The notes under the pieces: generated by a model
Databases searched by the model: none
Told to the model about the DNA's origin: nothing
Seen by the model: only the letters and a program-made list of their open reading frames with translations
In this document: in pieces, positions 36,421 to 46,894 of the stretch
Layout: each line of letters begins with the position of its first letter
Position numbering within the stretch: position 1 is the stretch's first letter
Assembly: GCA_029721515.1 (NCBI GenBank)
Contig: CM056567.1
Span: forward strand, 4,415,507-4,479,506
Origin: Synanceia verrucosa
Lineage: Eukaryota; Chordata; Actinopteri; Perciformes; Synanceiidae
Reading direction: 5' to 3'
Length of the DNA: 64,000 bases
Made by a program: the position numbers and the translations under genes

Positions 36421-37612
36421 TTCAGCGTTGACAGTTATACATGTTGAGTTTATTTATGGTTTATTATTATGATTGTGCTATATCACTGTTTTTCACTTAG
36501 TAACGTGCACATTTGCTGACTCAGACTTATTTAGACATTTATACGCTGTTTTCTTACCTGATTACCTGTTTTCGCCCTGAATATGAATGCAGGCTGTATT
36601 GTGTACGTATCATTCCAATGCGTACTCCATTTTTATTAAATTTTTTATATGATCTATATTGTCTATGTGTCTCATGTTGATAAATCTGTTAAGAGCTGCT
36701 TAACTTCCTTTCTTTGTTTAATGACACTGTTAAGAAAGATCTATTCTATTCTATTACCTTTTAGTTTGCTATTTGTTTACATACTTTCCTTTGCATCTTA
36801 CTAATTTTGACATATTTTTCTGCTTGTTTACATCTGTCAGTGTCTCTTATTTTTATATGTAGGCCCTTATTGCAGTGTTGCTGTGGTAACACTATAAATG
36901 TCCCTGTTGGTGGGAAGAATAAAGTCTTATTTTATCTTAATTTAATGCATTATAATAAATGATAAACGTCTTTTTTCAGATGATAATGAATTAATTATGA
37001 ACACTTTTTTAATCTGTTTTCACTTCCCACTTTGTAAGTGTTGCACAGCAGTTCCCTTCAGGATTAATAAAATCTTATCTTTATTCTGCATGAGGCAGAG
37101 CAGACCAGGCTTTGTTTCTTTTTCTTTTGTCACTATAATCACCATTTATAGGGCTTTACTTCAGTCCTCTTTACTTCAGGTCACTCTTTGAGTCGTCTCT
37201 TGTCTCTGTGAGTTTTTTCCTCTCTGTAATGTCACACCTGAGTATAAGGTGACCCTCTGGAGCCTGAGGTCATCTTTACACCACTGTGCCTGCAGGAAAG
37301 GAGCACACTCTTCCACTTCAACACTACACAGTATGCGGGTTGCTCTGTGTTGTTTGTGTACGGACTCTCATGCCAATGAGACGTCACCACACACCCATTA
37401 CCACCCACCATATAATGATATTTCACCTTTAGTTTCATGTGCAGAAGAAGATCCTGCAAAGTAAGTGAAACAATACTGTTAAAAAGCATTAGTGCGTCAC
37501 TAAGAAGCCTGCTTACATAATTCAAATTATGTTGTGACACTGACAAGTCCCTCTGTGTGAGATTTGTCTTTTGAGCCTGGCTGTCCAGCATGTGTTATTA
37601 TTAAATATGTAT

Positions 37613-37614
<2 letters not shown>

Positions 37615-37648
<34 letters not shown>
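37615..37648. repeat. (TG)n microsatellite
   Basis: About 17 uninterrupted TG units. Confidence 0.95.
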
Positions 37649-37649
<1 letters not shown>

Positions 37650-37782
37650 TTCTGCTTCGACCAGAGCTCGAAACCTCGTCAGGAAACTCTGACAAGCAGT
37701 TTTTAGTGTTGGGTGCGGCATCACCATGAACCACAAAGAACTCAGGTAGAATAAAAGCACCAGCAGGGTTTTTATTAGTAGT

Positions 37783-37784
<2 letters not shown>

Positions 37785-37835
<51 letters not shown>
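37785..37835. repeat. (GT)n microsatellite
   Basis: About 25 uninterrupted GT units, 136 bases after a similar tract. Confidence 0.95.
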
Positions 37836-37837
<2 letters not shown>

Positions 37838-39242
37838 CTGATGGCATCACTACATACCTGTGACAGGTGTTGTCATTCTGACGCTATTATTACCCCTGTC
37901 TGATGGTAATGATTATTCAGGAAACACCAGGCAGAGCTTCACACAGGATAAACAAGGGTCTGCTTTATCAAACCAGCTTGACTCTTCATACAACTGCAGT
38001 TGCTTACTTCTAAATATAACAATATTTATCTAATTTAACTTGCCATTAAGTTTTTAGTATATACTGTAGATATTTTTTTTCTTAATCTAACTTCTTTTCG
38101 CTGCTGTAACAAATGAAATTCTCCCGATGAAAGGATAAATTATTAAAACTATTCAATTTGATCATATTTTACAACTGGTGTTTTAATAATAATAATCATA
38201 ATAATAATAATAACTGAAACACTGTTTCATATTTTCCTGCTATATCACATTTCATCAAAACATCAGACTAACACTTAATGCACTGCTCTTAACTTAATGC
38301 AGTGCCTGAAATTCAGATAGTTGTCCACATGAATACCCTTTCTTCTTACTATGCATACTATCATGGGTCATGGCATGCAACCCGAAAAAAAACTGTGTTT
38401 TATTGTGGCACATATGCAATATTATATTAGCACACACATTTTTTATTAACCAAATTTACATTTTCGTACAAACTGTAAATGTTGCATGTGTTTACATATA
38501 AAAATTTGAAAAATAAGATGTGTATAAATCTATCAAGACACAATAAACGTGTCATGTAACTGCTGAATTAGGATACTGGCACCTACTTTGGTCTAATTCA
38601 GGCTCTGATTGTTTCTAGTACTCAGAGATTTAAAGTATTTACTTATTGTGCTGCCAATGGAAAGTTTTTTTTCCAGTTTGCCAACCTCTGAAAAAAGGGC
38701 AGTGACATGTAGGGAAAACCCTGTCCTTAAAATAATTGTTTCCACTGAGCATTAAAATACTGTCTGCCATCCTCATGTGAAAACAGACAGCTGTCTCATA
38801 GCGCCCCCTGCTGGACTGACCTGACCTGAACTTTATTTAGTGTGTTAACTGGGGCATCGATGTGACTGTAAATAACACACACAAAAATACAGCAGTGCAA
38901 TAATAATACAGTACATGATGATAGATGGAAACCAAGTTAAAAGGAAAATGAGAAAATTAAAATGAGGATTTGTTGCTTAAGAGATAAAAACAAATAGGAA
39001 GACGACCTGACTGAAAAACATAAGGAGATGCTCTTGGATAAATATTTATTTTACTAATAATACAGGGAATTAGGATACATGATGCAGTGCCTGTTTCAAA
39101 TTCATTACTAATTTCAGCAATTTTCTGTCTTTCAAACAGGAAAATAAGACAAAAAGACTCCTGTAGTTACTCCTCTTTTTGCACCATCGTGCATCCTCCA
39201 GACACTGTCAGACTACAGGATAATGTAGTCTCGTCGCTAGAT

Positions 39243-39278
39243 GGAAACCGAAAGTGTGTCGTTAGGTTTCGTTTTCCG
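39243..39278 (+). promoter_or_regulatory. paired interferon-response-type elements upstream of rtp
   Basis: Two ISRE-type cores in opposite orientation: GAAACCGAAA at 39244-39253 and TTTCGTTTTC at 39267-39276 (reverse complement GAAAACGAAA). Both fit GAAANNGAAA, the core bound by IRF and STAT1/STAT2/IRF9 factors. They lie 90-125 bases before the rtp start codon. Mammalian RTP4 is a classic interferon-stimulated gene; the functional reading here is inference. Confidence 0.65.
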
Positions 39279-39366
39279 GACTAACAGATGCTGGAGGATA
39301 ATAAACACAGAGACTGTCTGCAGGGAGACATTTAGCTGGACTACCTGAACCCCCTGAATCACCAGC

Positions 39367-41899
39367 ATGAGCAGATGCACAGGTAACAGGTGTCCTGATT
39401 CATCATATTTCATTCAAAAAGACGGAGGGACTGAAGGATGTGACCCTGGTTCTTCTCCTCAGAGTGGTATCCTTCTTTGTGGAGGGACACTTTTGATAAT
39501 TTGCTGAATGATGACGATGAGCTGGACTATGGAGACCCGTGGACCCTCAACTTTAACCCCACCCTGAAAGACCCAGACACCAAAGGGGCGAAGAAGAGAG
39601 GCTGGAAGATCTACAGCCACACTGCCCATGCACAGTAAGTTTCTATTGTTCTGTATGTTCATTATCAGCATTCAGGGCTCAACACATTTATTAGACCACC
39701 TCACCTATTTATCTCAAAGAGCCTCCAGCATCATGAAGAACTTTTTTATTCTCAAATTTGAGCCAGAAGTCAGAATTAATCCAGAATAACATGCAACCTC
39801 TAAAATATGTTTTTTTTCTGTCAGGAATGGCAGTGAATAACTGTAATTTGGCATCTCAGTCAAAAAATAATAATGTCCTTTTCTGTTTTTTGTAAAACAC
39901 TAAATTTGAAAATTCATGGATAACATCAGTAATTATATTTTATCATTAAAGATACCATTTTTGTTTAAAGAGCTCACGCATCCTGGTGGATTAACCATTG
40001 CAGAAATATTAAAAATATTTTAGTTTTATCAGCAATACTATTAATTTGTTGTATGTTTAATTTTAAAGCCAACGTAACTTTATAGTCAGTAGCACAGTAT
40101 AGTAGAGCAGTACACAGAGCGAAGCTGAAATGCTGTTTCTTCCAGTCCCCCAACAGCACAAACAACATATTTTCATTTAACATTTAACAGATGTAAATCA
40201 ACAAAGTGCTGCACATACAAAATAGATAATTCATTCAATCAATCAATAAATACATTAAAACACATAAAACAGTAGATTAGATTGGAGTCCTTTATTGTAA
40301 CAAGTATGGATGTGATGAGCTCTCTCAAAGATTAAATCGTGATGATATTTCTCGTTTAAATGAAAAGATATAATAACAATAAACAGACCACAAAACTAAG
40401 ACACCAACAGTATATAAAGGCACAAAAAAGGGGGATAACAGCTGAGTGCTGAGGCCAGGTCATGTGATGATGATGCTCTCAAAGGAGCAGGTTATGGGTC
40501 TTGTTAAAACAGTGTCATTCTGTGGAAGCACCTGGTAGTGCACCCTGCAACTGTTCACCACTTCCTGGTGACTCAGAAGAACACAGGAAATGATTTAAAC
40601 CTGCAAAGTTATGGGAAAATTAGTTTAACAGTTCATACATATTTATCCATTTCTGCTATTCAATAAAATAATAATAAAATGTATTATTACCATTTGGACC
40701 ATGGATATTAATTATGAAGCATATAAATAGTCCTAAAATAAAAACAATAAGAATGTGTTGTGCCAATTAGTTATTGTTATATTTTGATGTCAAATGACAG
40801 TAATGAGTCCAGTTGTGTTAAGATCAGCCAGTGATGCTGATGTTATAGAGTCTTATTGCTGATGGTTGGACTAACTGCTGGAGATGGTCTGACCCAGTCA
40901 TCAAGACAGTTTAGTCCATGTTGTCAAACTCCTCAAATCCTGACTCTTGAACATTTTTCCTGTTTCGCTCACATCGACTTTGAGGACAAAATTTCCACTT
41001 GATGCCTTATATATCCTGGGTGCCACGATGAAGAGATATTCAGCGTTATTCGCTTCACCTGTCAGTGGTCAGAATGTCATGCCTGATCAGTGTGTGATGA
41101 CTTATTTTCACCTCGTTTGTTGCTTATTTAGACTTTTTTATACGTTGTTTATTGTCCTTATCTTTTATAGTCCCTTATTATTATTGTTGCACTCGGAACC
41201 TTGCTGCTGCAGAGATTCGATAAGATAAGAGATTATCTTATTGAATAGATACTTTATTTGTCACATATATATCGCTACATACATGAAATTTGTCCTCTGC
41301 ATTTAACCCATCCCCTGCCATGTAAGGCACCTCAGCAGTGCCCAGGAGGAGAAACTGGCACCTCTCCAGCCACCAGTCCACTCTCCAAACTTGGTCCGAC
41401 CTGGACTTGAACCGGCGACCCTCCAGCGACCCTCCGAAGTCACTGCAGACTGAGCTACTGCCGCCCAGTAGTTGTACCTAACTTACAGGAATACCTCATA
41501 CTTCAGATGCAATACCTCACATAGACTCACACTAACCTCGCATTTTTGTTTCCCCACAGTTTCAAGTGTGCATCCTGCAGGAGGACGTGGCCTTCGGCAA
41601 AGGTGACAGTGTTGTTCCATTACCGGCTGCGAAGCAATAAGGGGACGGTGCTCATGTGGCCCTATGGACAGGCCTGCCGCCGTTGCGAAGACAGCAATTT
41701 TTACCTCCCTGGGTTTTCCCAGAAAGAGATGGAGAGGGCCTTGCTCAGGCTGTTCTCCAAAATCAGGAAGAATTGCTATGGAGAGGACATCAATGACAGT
41801 TACCCATCTACCAAACCGCTAAACGTGTTGACCAAACCGCATGAGAAGGAGCTCTGTGAAGCCTGCAATGAAGGCATCTGCTGCCAGGATGATAATTAG
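39367..41899 (+). CDS. rtp3: receptor-transporting protein (3CxxC zinc finger), rtp3-like
   Basis: Three coding exons, 39367-39382, 39463-39634 and 41560-41899, joined in phase to 175 residues. The first exon codes only MSRCT plus a split codon, a layout supported by good splice sites on both sides. The N-terminal part has EWYPSLWRDTFDNLL and the GWKIYSHTAHAHFKCASC transition typical of RTPs. The zinc-binding pairs are C66-x2-C69 (CASC), C102-x2-C105 (CRRC) and C162-x2-C165 (CEAC) with C170/C171, plus RTWPSAKVTVLFHYR and WPYGQACRRC between them. No C-terminal membrane segment is seen, whereas several mammalian RTPs carry one. Family knowledge: RTPs chaperone receptors to the cell surface, and RTP4 is an interferon-induced antiviral factor. 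Which RTP number applies is uncertain; fish copies are usually labelled rtp3. Confidence 0.88.
39735..40060. repeat. dispersed repeat copy in rtp intron 2
   Basis: Matches parts of 28670-29240 in the same order: TGTAATTTGGCATCTCAG near 39842 and GGATTAACCATTGCAGAAAT near 39990. A degraded nonautonomous element, no coding frame. Confidence 0.55.
41225..41468 (-). mobile_element. tRNA-derived SINE in rtp intron 2
   Basis: Read on the minus strand, the element starts with GGGCGGCAGTAGCTCAGTCT. This has the TAGCTCAGTCTG A-box form, and a B box GGTTCAAGTCC lies about 45 bases on. These are the internal pol III promoter boxes of a tRNA-like head. The body (CACCTCTCCAG core region) runs left to an AT-rich end (CACATATATATCGC) near 41265. 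A related copy lies at 42396-42590. Confidence 0.7.
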
Positions 41900-42070
41900 A
41901 AGTGTGTGTGTTGTGGAGAGAGACCGAGCTGTGTGCTGATTGGCTGAGATGCTCACTTGCCGTATTTTCCTAATATTGGAAAGTTGTCTAATTATGTTGT
42001 TATGAATGGTAATGTTATTTTTTACCATCAGGTTTGTTGTATTGAAGTTTTCAGCATTTTTGTCACTACT

Positions 42071-42076
42071 AATAAA
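42071..42076 (+). terminator. polyadenylation signal of rtp
   Basis: AATAAA 172 bases after the rtp stop, followed by T-rich sequence. Confidence 0.6.
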
Positions 42077-42395
42077 GTTTTAAGTCAGAGTGCATGTACT
42101 CAACTACTGTCACTCCTCTGCACTTCAGATGCAAATATTTCACTCCATATTATTTATCGGATAGCTTGGAGTGTTGTTGTTTGGTTTTTTTTTTTACATA
42201 CTTTTATGAGGGTGTACCATGAACAATAGCTCAACCCTCCAGAGACCACAACCCACATCATGGCCCACACCAACAAAATCATCCACAAACATAAAATAAA
42301 CCACAAATACCAATATCAAACCAGGTCAAAGAACAATAAATTCAAAGTAAAACTGAAATTATTAGATAAATAAACAATAAGGCATACGCACGTGC

Positions 42396-42590
42396 ATTCA
42401 TGGAGAACTGCTAGTGAGCATTTTTGGGACCCAGGTCCTTACTCAATGGTATCTCGTCAGTGCTGGGAGGAGGAACTGACACCTCTCCAGGTAGCAGTCC
42501 TCTGTGTGTACGTGGTCCGTGCTGGACTCGAACCAGCGACCCCCTGCTTCCTAACTCAAATGTTTACCACATGACGCCTGTCCACTAACA
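42396..42590 (-). mobile_element. tRNA-derived SINE, second copy
   Basis: Shares the core GGAGGA(A/G)AACTG(G/A)CACCTCTCCAG with the copy at 41225-41468 and has a B box on the minus strand (GGTTCGAGTCC at about 42524-42534). The tRNA-like head is more diverged, with no clean A box. It lies between the end of rtp and the ankib1 promoter. Confidence 0.6.
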
Positions 42591-42769
42591 TACAAATTTA
42601 TTGCACCTGTTCTACCGGGGAATCACTCTCATACTAGTCGCCCAAAGAAAAGAGAGTACGATCGAGTTTATGTCCATATTTATTAAAACTTAACTGTTTT
42701 TCATTTCTAAAAACGGGTGCAATAGGAAATGAACTCAGACAACCGACCAATCAGACGAGAGTTTTCAGT

Positions 42770-43026
42770 GTGACAGTTGGTACCGAGCATGCGCAGTGCG
42801 CTTCTCTCGCTGGAAGCCACAACAACACTCTGAAGCTTCCCAGTCAGTCTCGCCCCTCCGCTTCCAGCAGCGGCAGCATCATCGTTCCCCTGCCGGGTCC
42901 GGTGGCGGAGAGAGAGGATGGTCCAGCGGAAAAGCAGCCGGGGACGCGAATGACAGCGACAAGACGATGGCCCTGGATCTGCGCCGGTTCCCGAATGTGC
43001 GACTGGTGACCTAGTGAGACTATCGT
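42770..43026 (+). promoter_or_regulatory. ankib1: ankib1 promoter and noncoding exon 1
   Basis: CpG-rich block with an NRF1-like site GCATGCGCAGTGCGC at 42787-42801, C/T-rich initiator sequence, and a strong donor ATCGT|GTGAGT at 43026/43027. No coding frame continues into ankib1, so this is a 5' UTR exon. CpG-rich sequence extends to about 43300. Confidence 0.65.
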
Positions 43027-43527
43027 GTGAGTAAAACGGCTCAGCTGTGATGTTGTGCCGCTGAGGCTAACGGCAGGCGCTAATCTGGGAGAGACGGTTT
43101 TGCTAGCTTCGGTAACGGCAGGAAGGTAGCCTGCTCTGGGTGTTAACGTTCACCCGAGGTTTGGGAAAACGTTAACACTCATGTTTTGCTTTTATTACTA
43201 ACGGTAGCATGTGGGACAGCCAAACACTTCGAGGTAACGTAGGTAAATCACACAGACGGACTCTGTGTGTTGAACAAAGGAGCTTTAACCGAGGGGCCGC
43301 ATGGACACACGAGAAGTCGGTTTGCTGTTTGTTTTGTGCTCCATTTCATGCTGACACACTTCTTCAGGGATAACCACACGAGGTCTGACCTGAATATTGA
43401 CGGTGACCTAGCTAATTTCTGTAAAGTGCTGTTGAAGTAACTCAACGTGCAGCTGTTGCCTGACTTCAGCTCCCCTCATACAAGTTTGATGTCTCTTTTG
43501 GCAACCTGGTTTTGTCTGTCTTTACAG

Positions 43528-43584
43528 TAGCATGTCATCATCCACCCATGCTTTCCCTCAAGTGTCTGACTTGATGTCTGTCAG
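43528..43584 (+). other. ankib1: candidate alternative 5' UTR exon of ankib1
   Basis: A 57-base segment with an excellent acceptor (TGTCTTTACAG) and donor (GTCAG|GTGAGT). It contains an ATG (MSSSTHAFPQ...) whose frame runs through the exon. Spliced to the next acceptor (46773) it stops after a few codons (TGA at about 46785), so it would act as an upstream open frame. Confidence 0.5.
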
Positions 43585-46500
43585 GTGAGTTTTTATAAGT
43601 GCAAAGGCATCGCAGAGGGTAGTGTTTATTTTAAAGGCAGGTAGTAGTGATAATTACAGAGTAGTAACGACACATGTGGCTATAAAGGTGCTCACAGGTA
43701 GGCCTGCAATGATTTATGTATTGTCTTTGAAGTCTAGAGTTAATCATAGCTGGAGCTGCGATACGTACTCTTATAATACCTTGATATGACAGACCCTGAT
43801 AGGACTGAAGTTAATGATTGTTTTCATTAGCTCTGAAAGAATCAGTCAGTTCGTTGAATGTCAGAAAGTTAATTGGCAACTATTTTTCTGACAATTTATC
43901 AGGCATAACTGCCAAACACTCCATTCCCATCTTCTCTAAAATGCAGATTTGCTGCTTTTTTGTTAAATATTACTGAGCTTTTAAGCGTTGGACTGCTCAC
44001 CATTTTCTGACATTTTAATGAGCAATTTAGTCGTTGAGAAAATAATTCTTAAATGTACATTTCTGCAATGAACAAAATAGATATTTATTGGGCTGATCCG
44101 AATATTTTTTTCCCCAGATTAATCTATTTATTCTATTTTTTGTAATACTAAATCATTACACCCTGTCACTTTATCAGCACAGCTTACAGTGTTCTTATAG
44201 TGTCTTTTTTGTTATTGGTATGCTGCTTATATTCTTGGTTTTTGCACTTTTCTGCATTGTGTATATAATTTTAAAATCTTTGTAAACCTGCTTACATTTT
44301 CCTACTGTGTACTTGCAACTGTTGTGCAAGAAGTTCCTTAATGATGAATACATTTTTATATTATCTTATAGTTTACTCTTTCAAATGTGAAAAAAAAACA
44401 CAATTTCCTAGAGCTCAAGGTGAAATATTCATGTTTTGTACCATCAACATTGTGAATTAACAACAAAAAAAGAAGGAAGATTGTTGTAAGGAGTTTTTTG
44501 CTTGTAAAGTTGAAATGATTTTCAGTCAGTTAATTTGCTGACTATCCTTTTAATCTCTAACCACTCAACCAAAATATCGTAAACTGTGAAATTTCTTGTA
44601 AAACATTCTGATTGCGGGGTGGATTGCAGAGAAACCTCTGATGACTCCTGCTGATGAAGATTTCCAGACAACGTTCATGTGACTGGGATTCTTCAGCTCA
44701 TGAGTCATTAAGTTTTGATTATCACGTTACCTCAAATGGGGAATATCATAGAGCCCTGTTGTGTTGTGCAGCACTAGTGTACCTCAGAATTGTTCATTTA
44801 TAAAGACAAGTTTGATACCTTTTGTTCCGTCGCTGCCAAGTGCAAACCCAGCGTTCCCCAGAATTCCACAGTTCCTCCGCATCCGAACTTCCTGTCCTTA
44901 TTTAGTATGGAAGCCAGGGAGAAGAGACTGGAGGAGGTACACAGAGGAGTGAAGTGAACTGGAAGTAAACCATTGTGCACTAAACAGAGAGCCAAGCAGA
45001 CATACTGACCTAATAACTATAGTCACCCCTCCCCTTCCCCTTCAGATATACACACAGTTCGGTTGACTGCATGCATCACAGTAGCTGAACTTGAAAAAGA
45101 TGTCGGCTTTTGTTCGGCAGTAGTTGCAGCTTCTGCGTGGCCCGTATGCCTCCGTCTGTCACTGTGTGTTTTTGCTGTCTGTCACTGCATAGAAAAGGGA
45201 GGCAGTCAGCCACGTTATTCAAATGTTCCAGAGCCCAGCCAGCCAGAGGCCAACTGTAGCCGGTCTAAAAGAGGCTCTTTGTGAGGGCCAGACAGATGGC
45301 CATAGAATGAAGACTGTAATGATACCTTCAATGGCCCAGTACGCACACATGCACCCGCATGCAGACTCCAGTCATTATAGGATGTAATGGTGTGTGTGTT
45401 AAAGGCAGGACAAACTGTACATGTGTTTGTGTGAGAGAAAGAATGAGGGAGAGGTGAGGAAGATGAGGAAGGAAACAAACACACTGATAAAGATAGTGAT
45501 TATGTACAATAAGTGACAAGAGAGCGAGTGTGCATGCTGTTATTATGCTTGTATTGCATCTTGTGTTATTCTTTTATGATATCAAAAATTATTATCATGC
45601 CAGTAAATTTAGAATTGCTGGGAAAATTGTGAAGCTACAGGATGTTTGTGGGGGAGCCAAGTCCCTCCTCCTCCTCCTCTGGCCACAGACAAATATTTTG
45701 TTTTGATACTGTTTGCGTTGCACACATATTTGTTGTTTGTCAATTTAAAACATTATTTTGCAAGTCAGGAAAGTTGCAATTTATCATTGTATCATTTAAT
45801 CTTGTGTGAAAGTGCTCAGTGAACATCGTCGTCTTGCACCAAAATGCATCAGGAAGGCTAGCTATGGCATTTAGCTATGGTCCATGCACACATGTAATGT
45901 TCTTATTATTGTTCATATTATCAGCTGGGAAGCAAAAAAAACAAGCAGCAAATTGTTGCTGGTTTCAGTACATCTCAATATCAATCTCAATACTGAACAC
46001 ACAGGCATTGTGACTTACACACTTTTAGGTGTGTAGCCTTTTAGTCTGACACTTTATCAGTTTCTCTTATCTATTAAACTGATAAATGTCATAAATGTGA
46101 TTCAAGGCATGATTCAAGCAGGGTTAAAAAAAACTGTTAAAAAGACTATTGTTCATATTTAAATAAAAAAAATAAGGTCCCATGGTGGTCCACCGCCTTT
46201 ACTCCATACTCTTCACCTGCTGCTGCTGGGAGAGTAAACTCGGCTTTAGCGGCCATAGCTGTGATTCTTTGGTTCAACGCTCGAGAGGCAAAGTAAAACT
46301 GGTTTTGGCCTGGTGTGTTAGCGCTGGACGGTTTGACACTTACTCTGTCTCTGCAGTAGCAGATGAGCATGTAAACAGCCTAACGTATGCACATCCTTTA
46401 CAAGCTAACCGGACTCACAGTGGCAAGCTGATATTGACTGCGCCTTTCATCAACCGACGAACAAATCAATGGCTTGGATATCATTAACCTTCCCCTCTCG

Positions 46501-46772
46501 CCTGCCCTCTTTATAATTATCTCTCTGTCTTTCTAGCATCTTTCTGTTTCCCCTTCTATGTTAAGATAACATCCTCGCACGTTCTCAGCTGATCGATAAA
46601 TGGTCTGATTGATTGATACTCCTTCACTTTTTGACTTCTGTCTTGTTTCTCTTATCTTACCTTCACCAACCTTTTTTCCTCCACGCATTGTAATTCTTTC
46701 CTCCACTCATGTCCCTTTTTCCAGCATCCCTTCCCTTTAATCAATCTTCCCCTCTCTCTCTTTTACTTACAG
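43585..46772 (+). other. ankib1: ankib1 5' intron
   Basis: No further exon supported. Around 43840-44170 and again at 44500-44580 there are degraded hAT-like repeat pieces (TCAGTCAGTTAATTTGCTGACTA). Otherwise AT-rich and unremarkable. Confidence 0.5.
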
Positions 46773-46894
46773 GGCAGGAAAATACTGAACCATGTTGCTC
46801 TAATTTGTGACCTGTGGTGAACGGGGGAGGAGGAAGAGGAGGCAGGAGGAGGAGCCACAGCTCCCTTGAGGCAGCCCTTTGCAAGCTTGAAGCT

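Larger units (their letters stand above)
36421..39235. other. intergenic, retroelement tails and microsatellites
   Basis: No gene seen. Short retroelement-like tails occur at about 36890-36945 (GGGAAGAATAAAGTCTTATTTTATCTT) and 37050-37085 (CTTCAGGATTAATAAAATCTTATC). The remainder is AT-rich with two TG microsatellites and an ATA repeat at 38186-38212. Confidence 0.5.

Noticed and set aside
37527..37850. 107-codon minus-strand frame with His-Thr repeats
   Set aside because: Produced by two TG microsatellites; no real protein.
41400..41466. A tRNA gene on the minus strand (A- and B-box-like sequences)
   Set aside because: The boxes are part of a SINE: the cloverleaf does not close, a SINE body follows, and a related copy sits 1 kb away.
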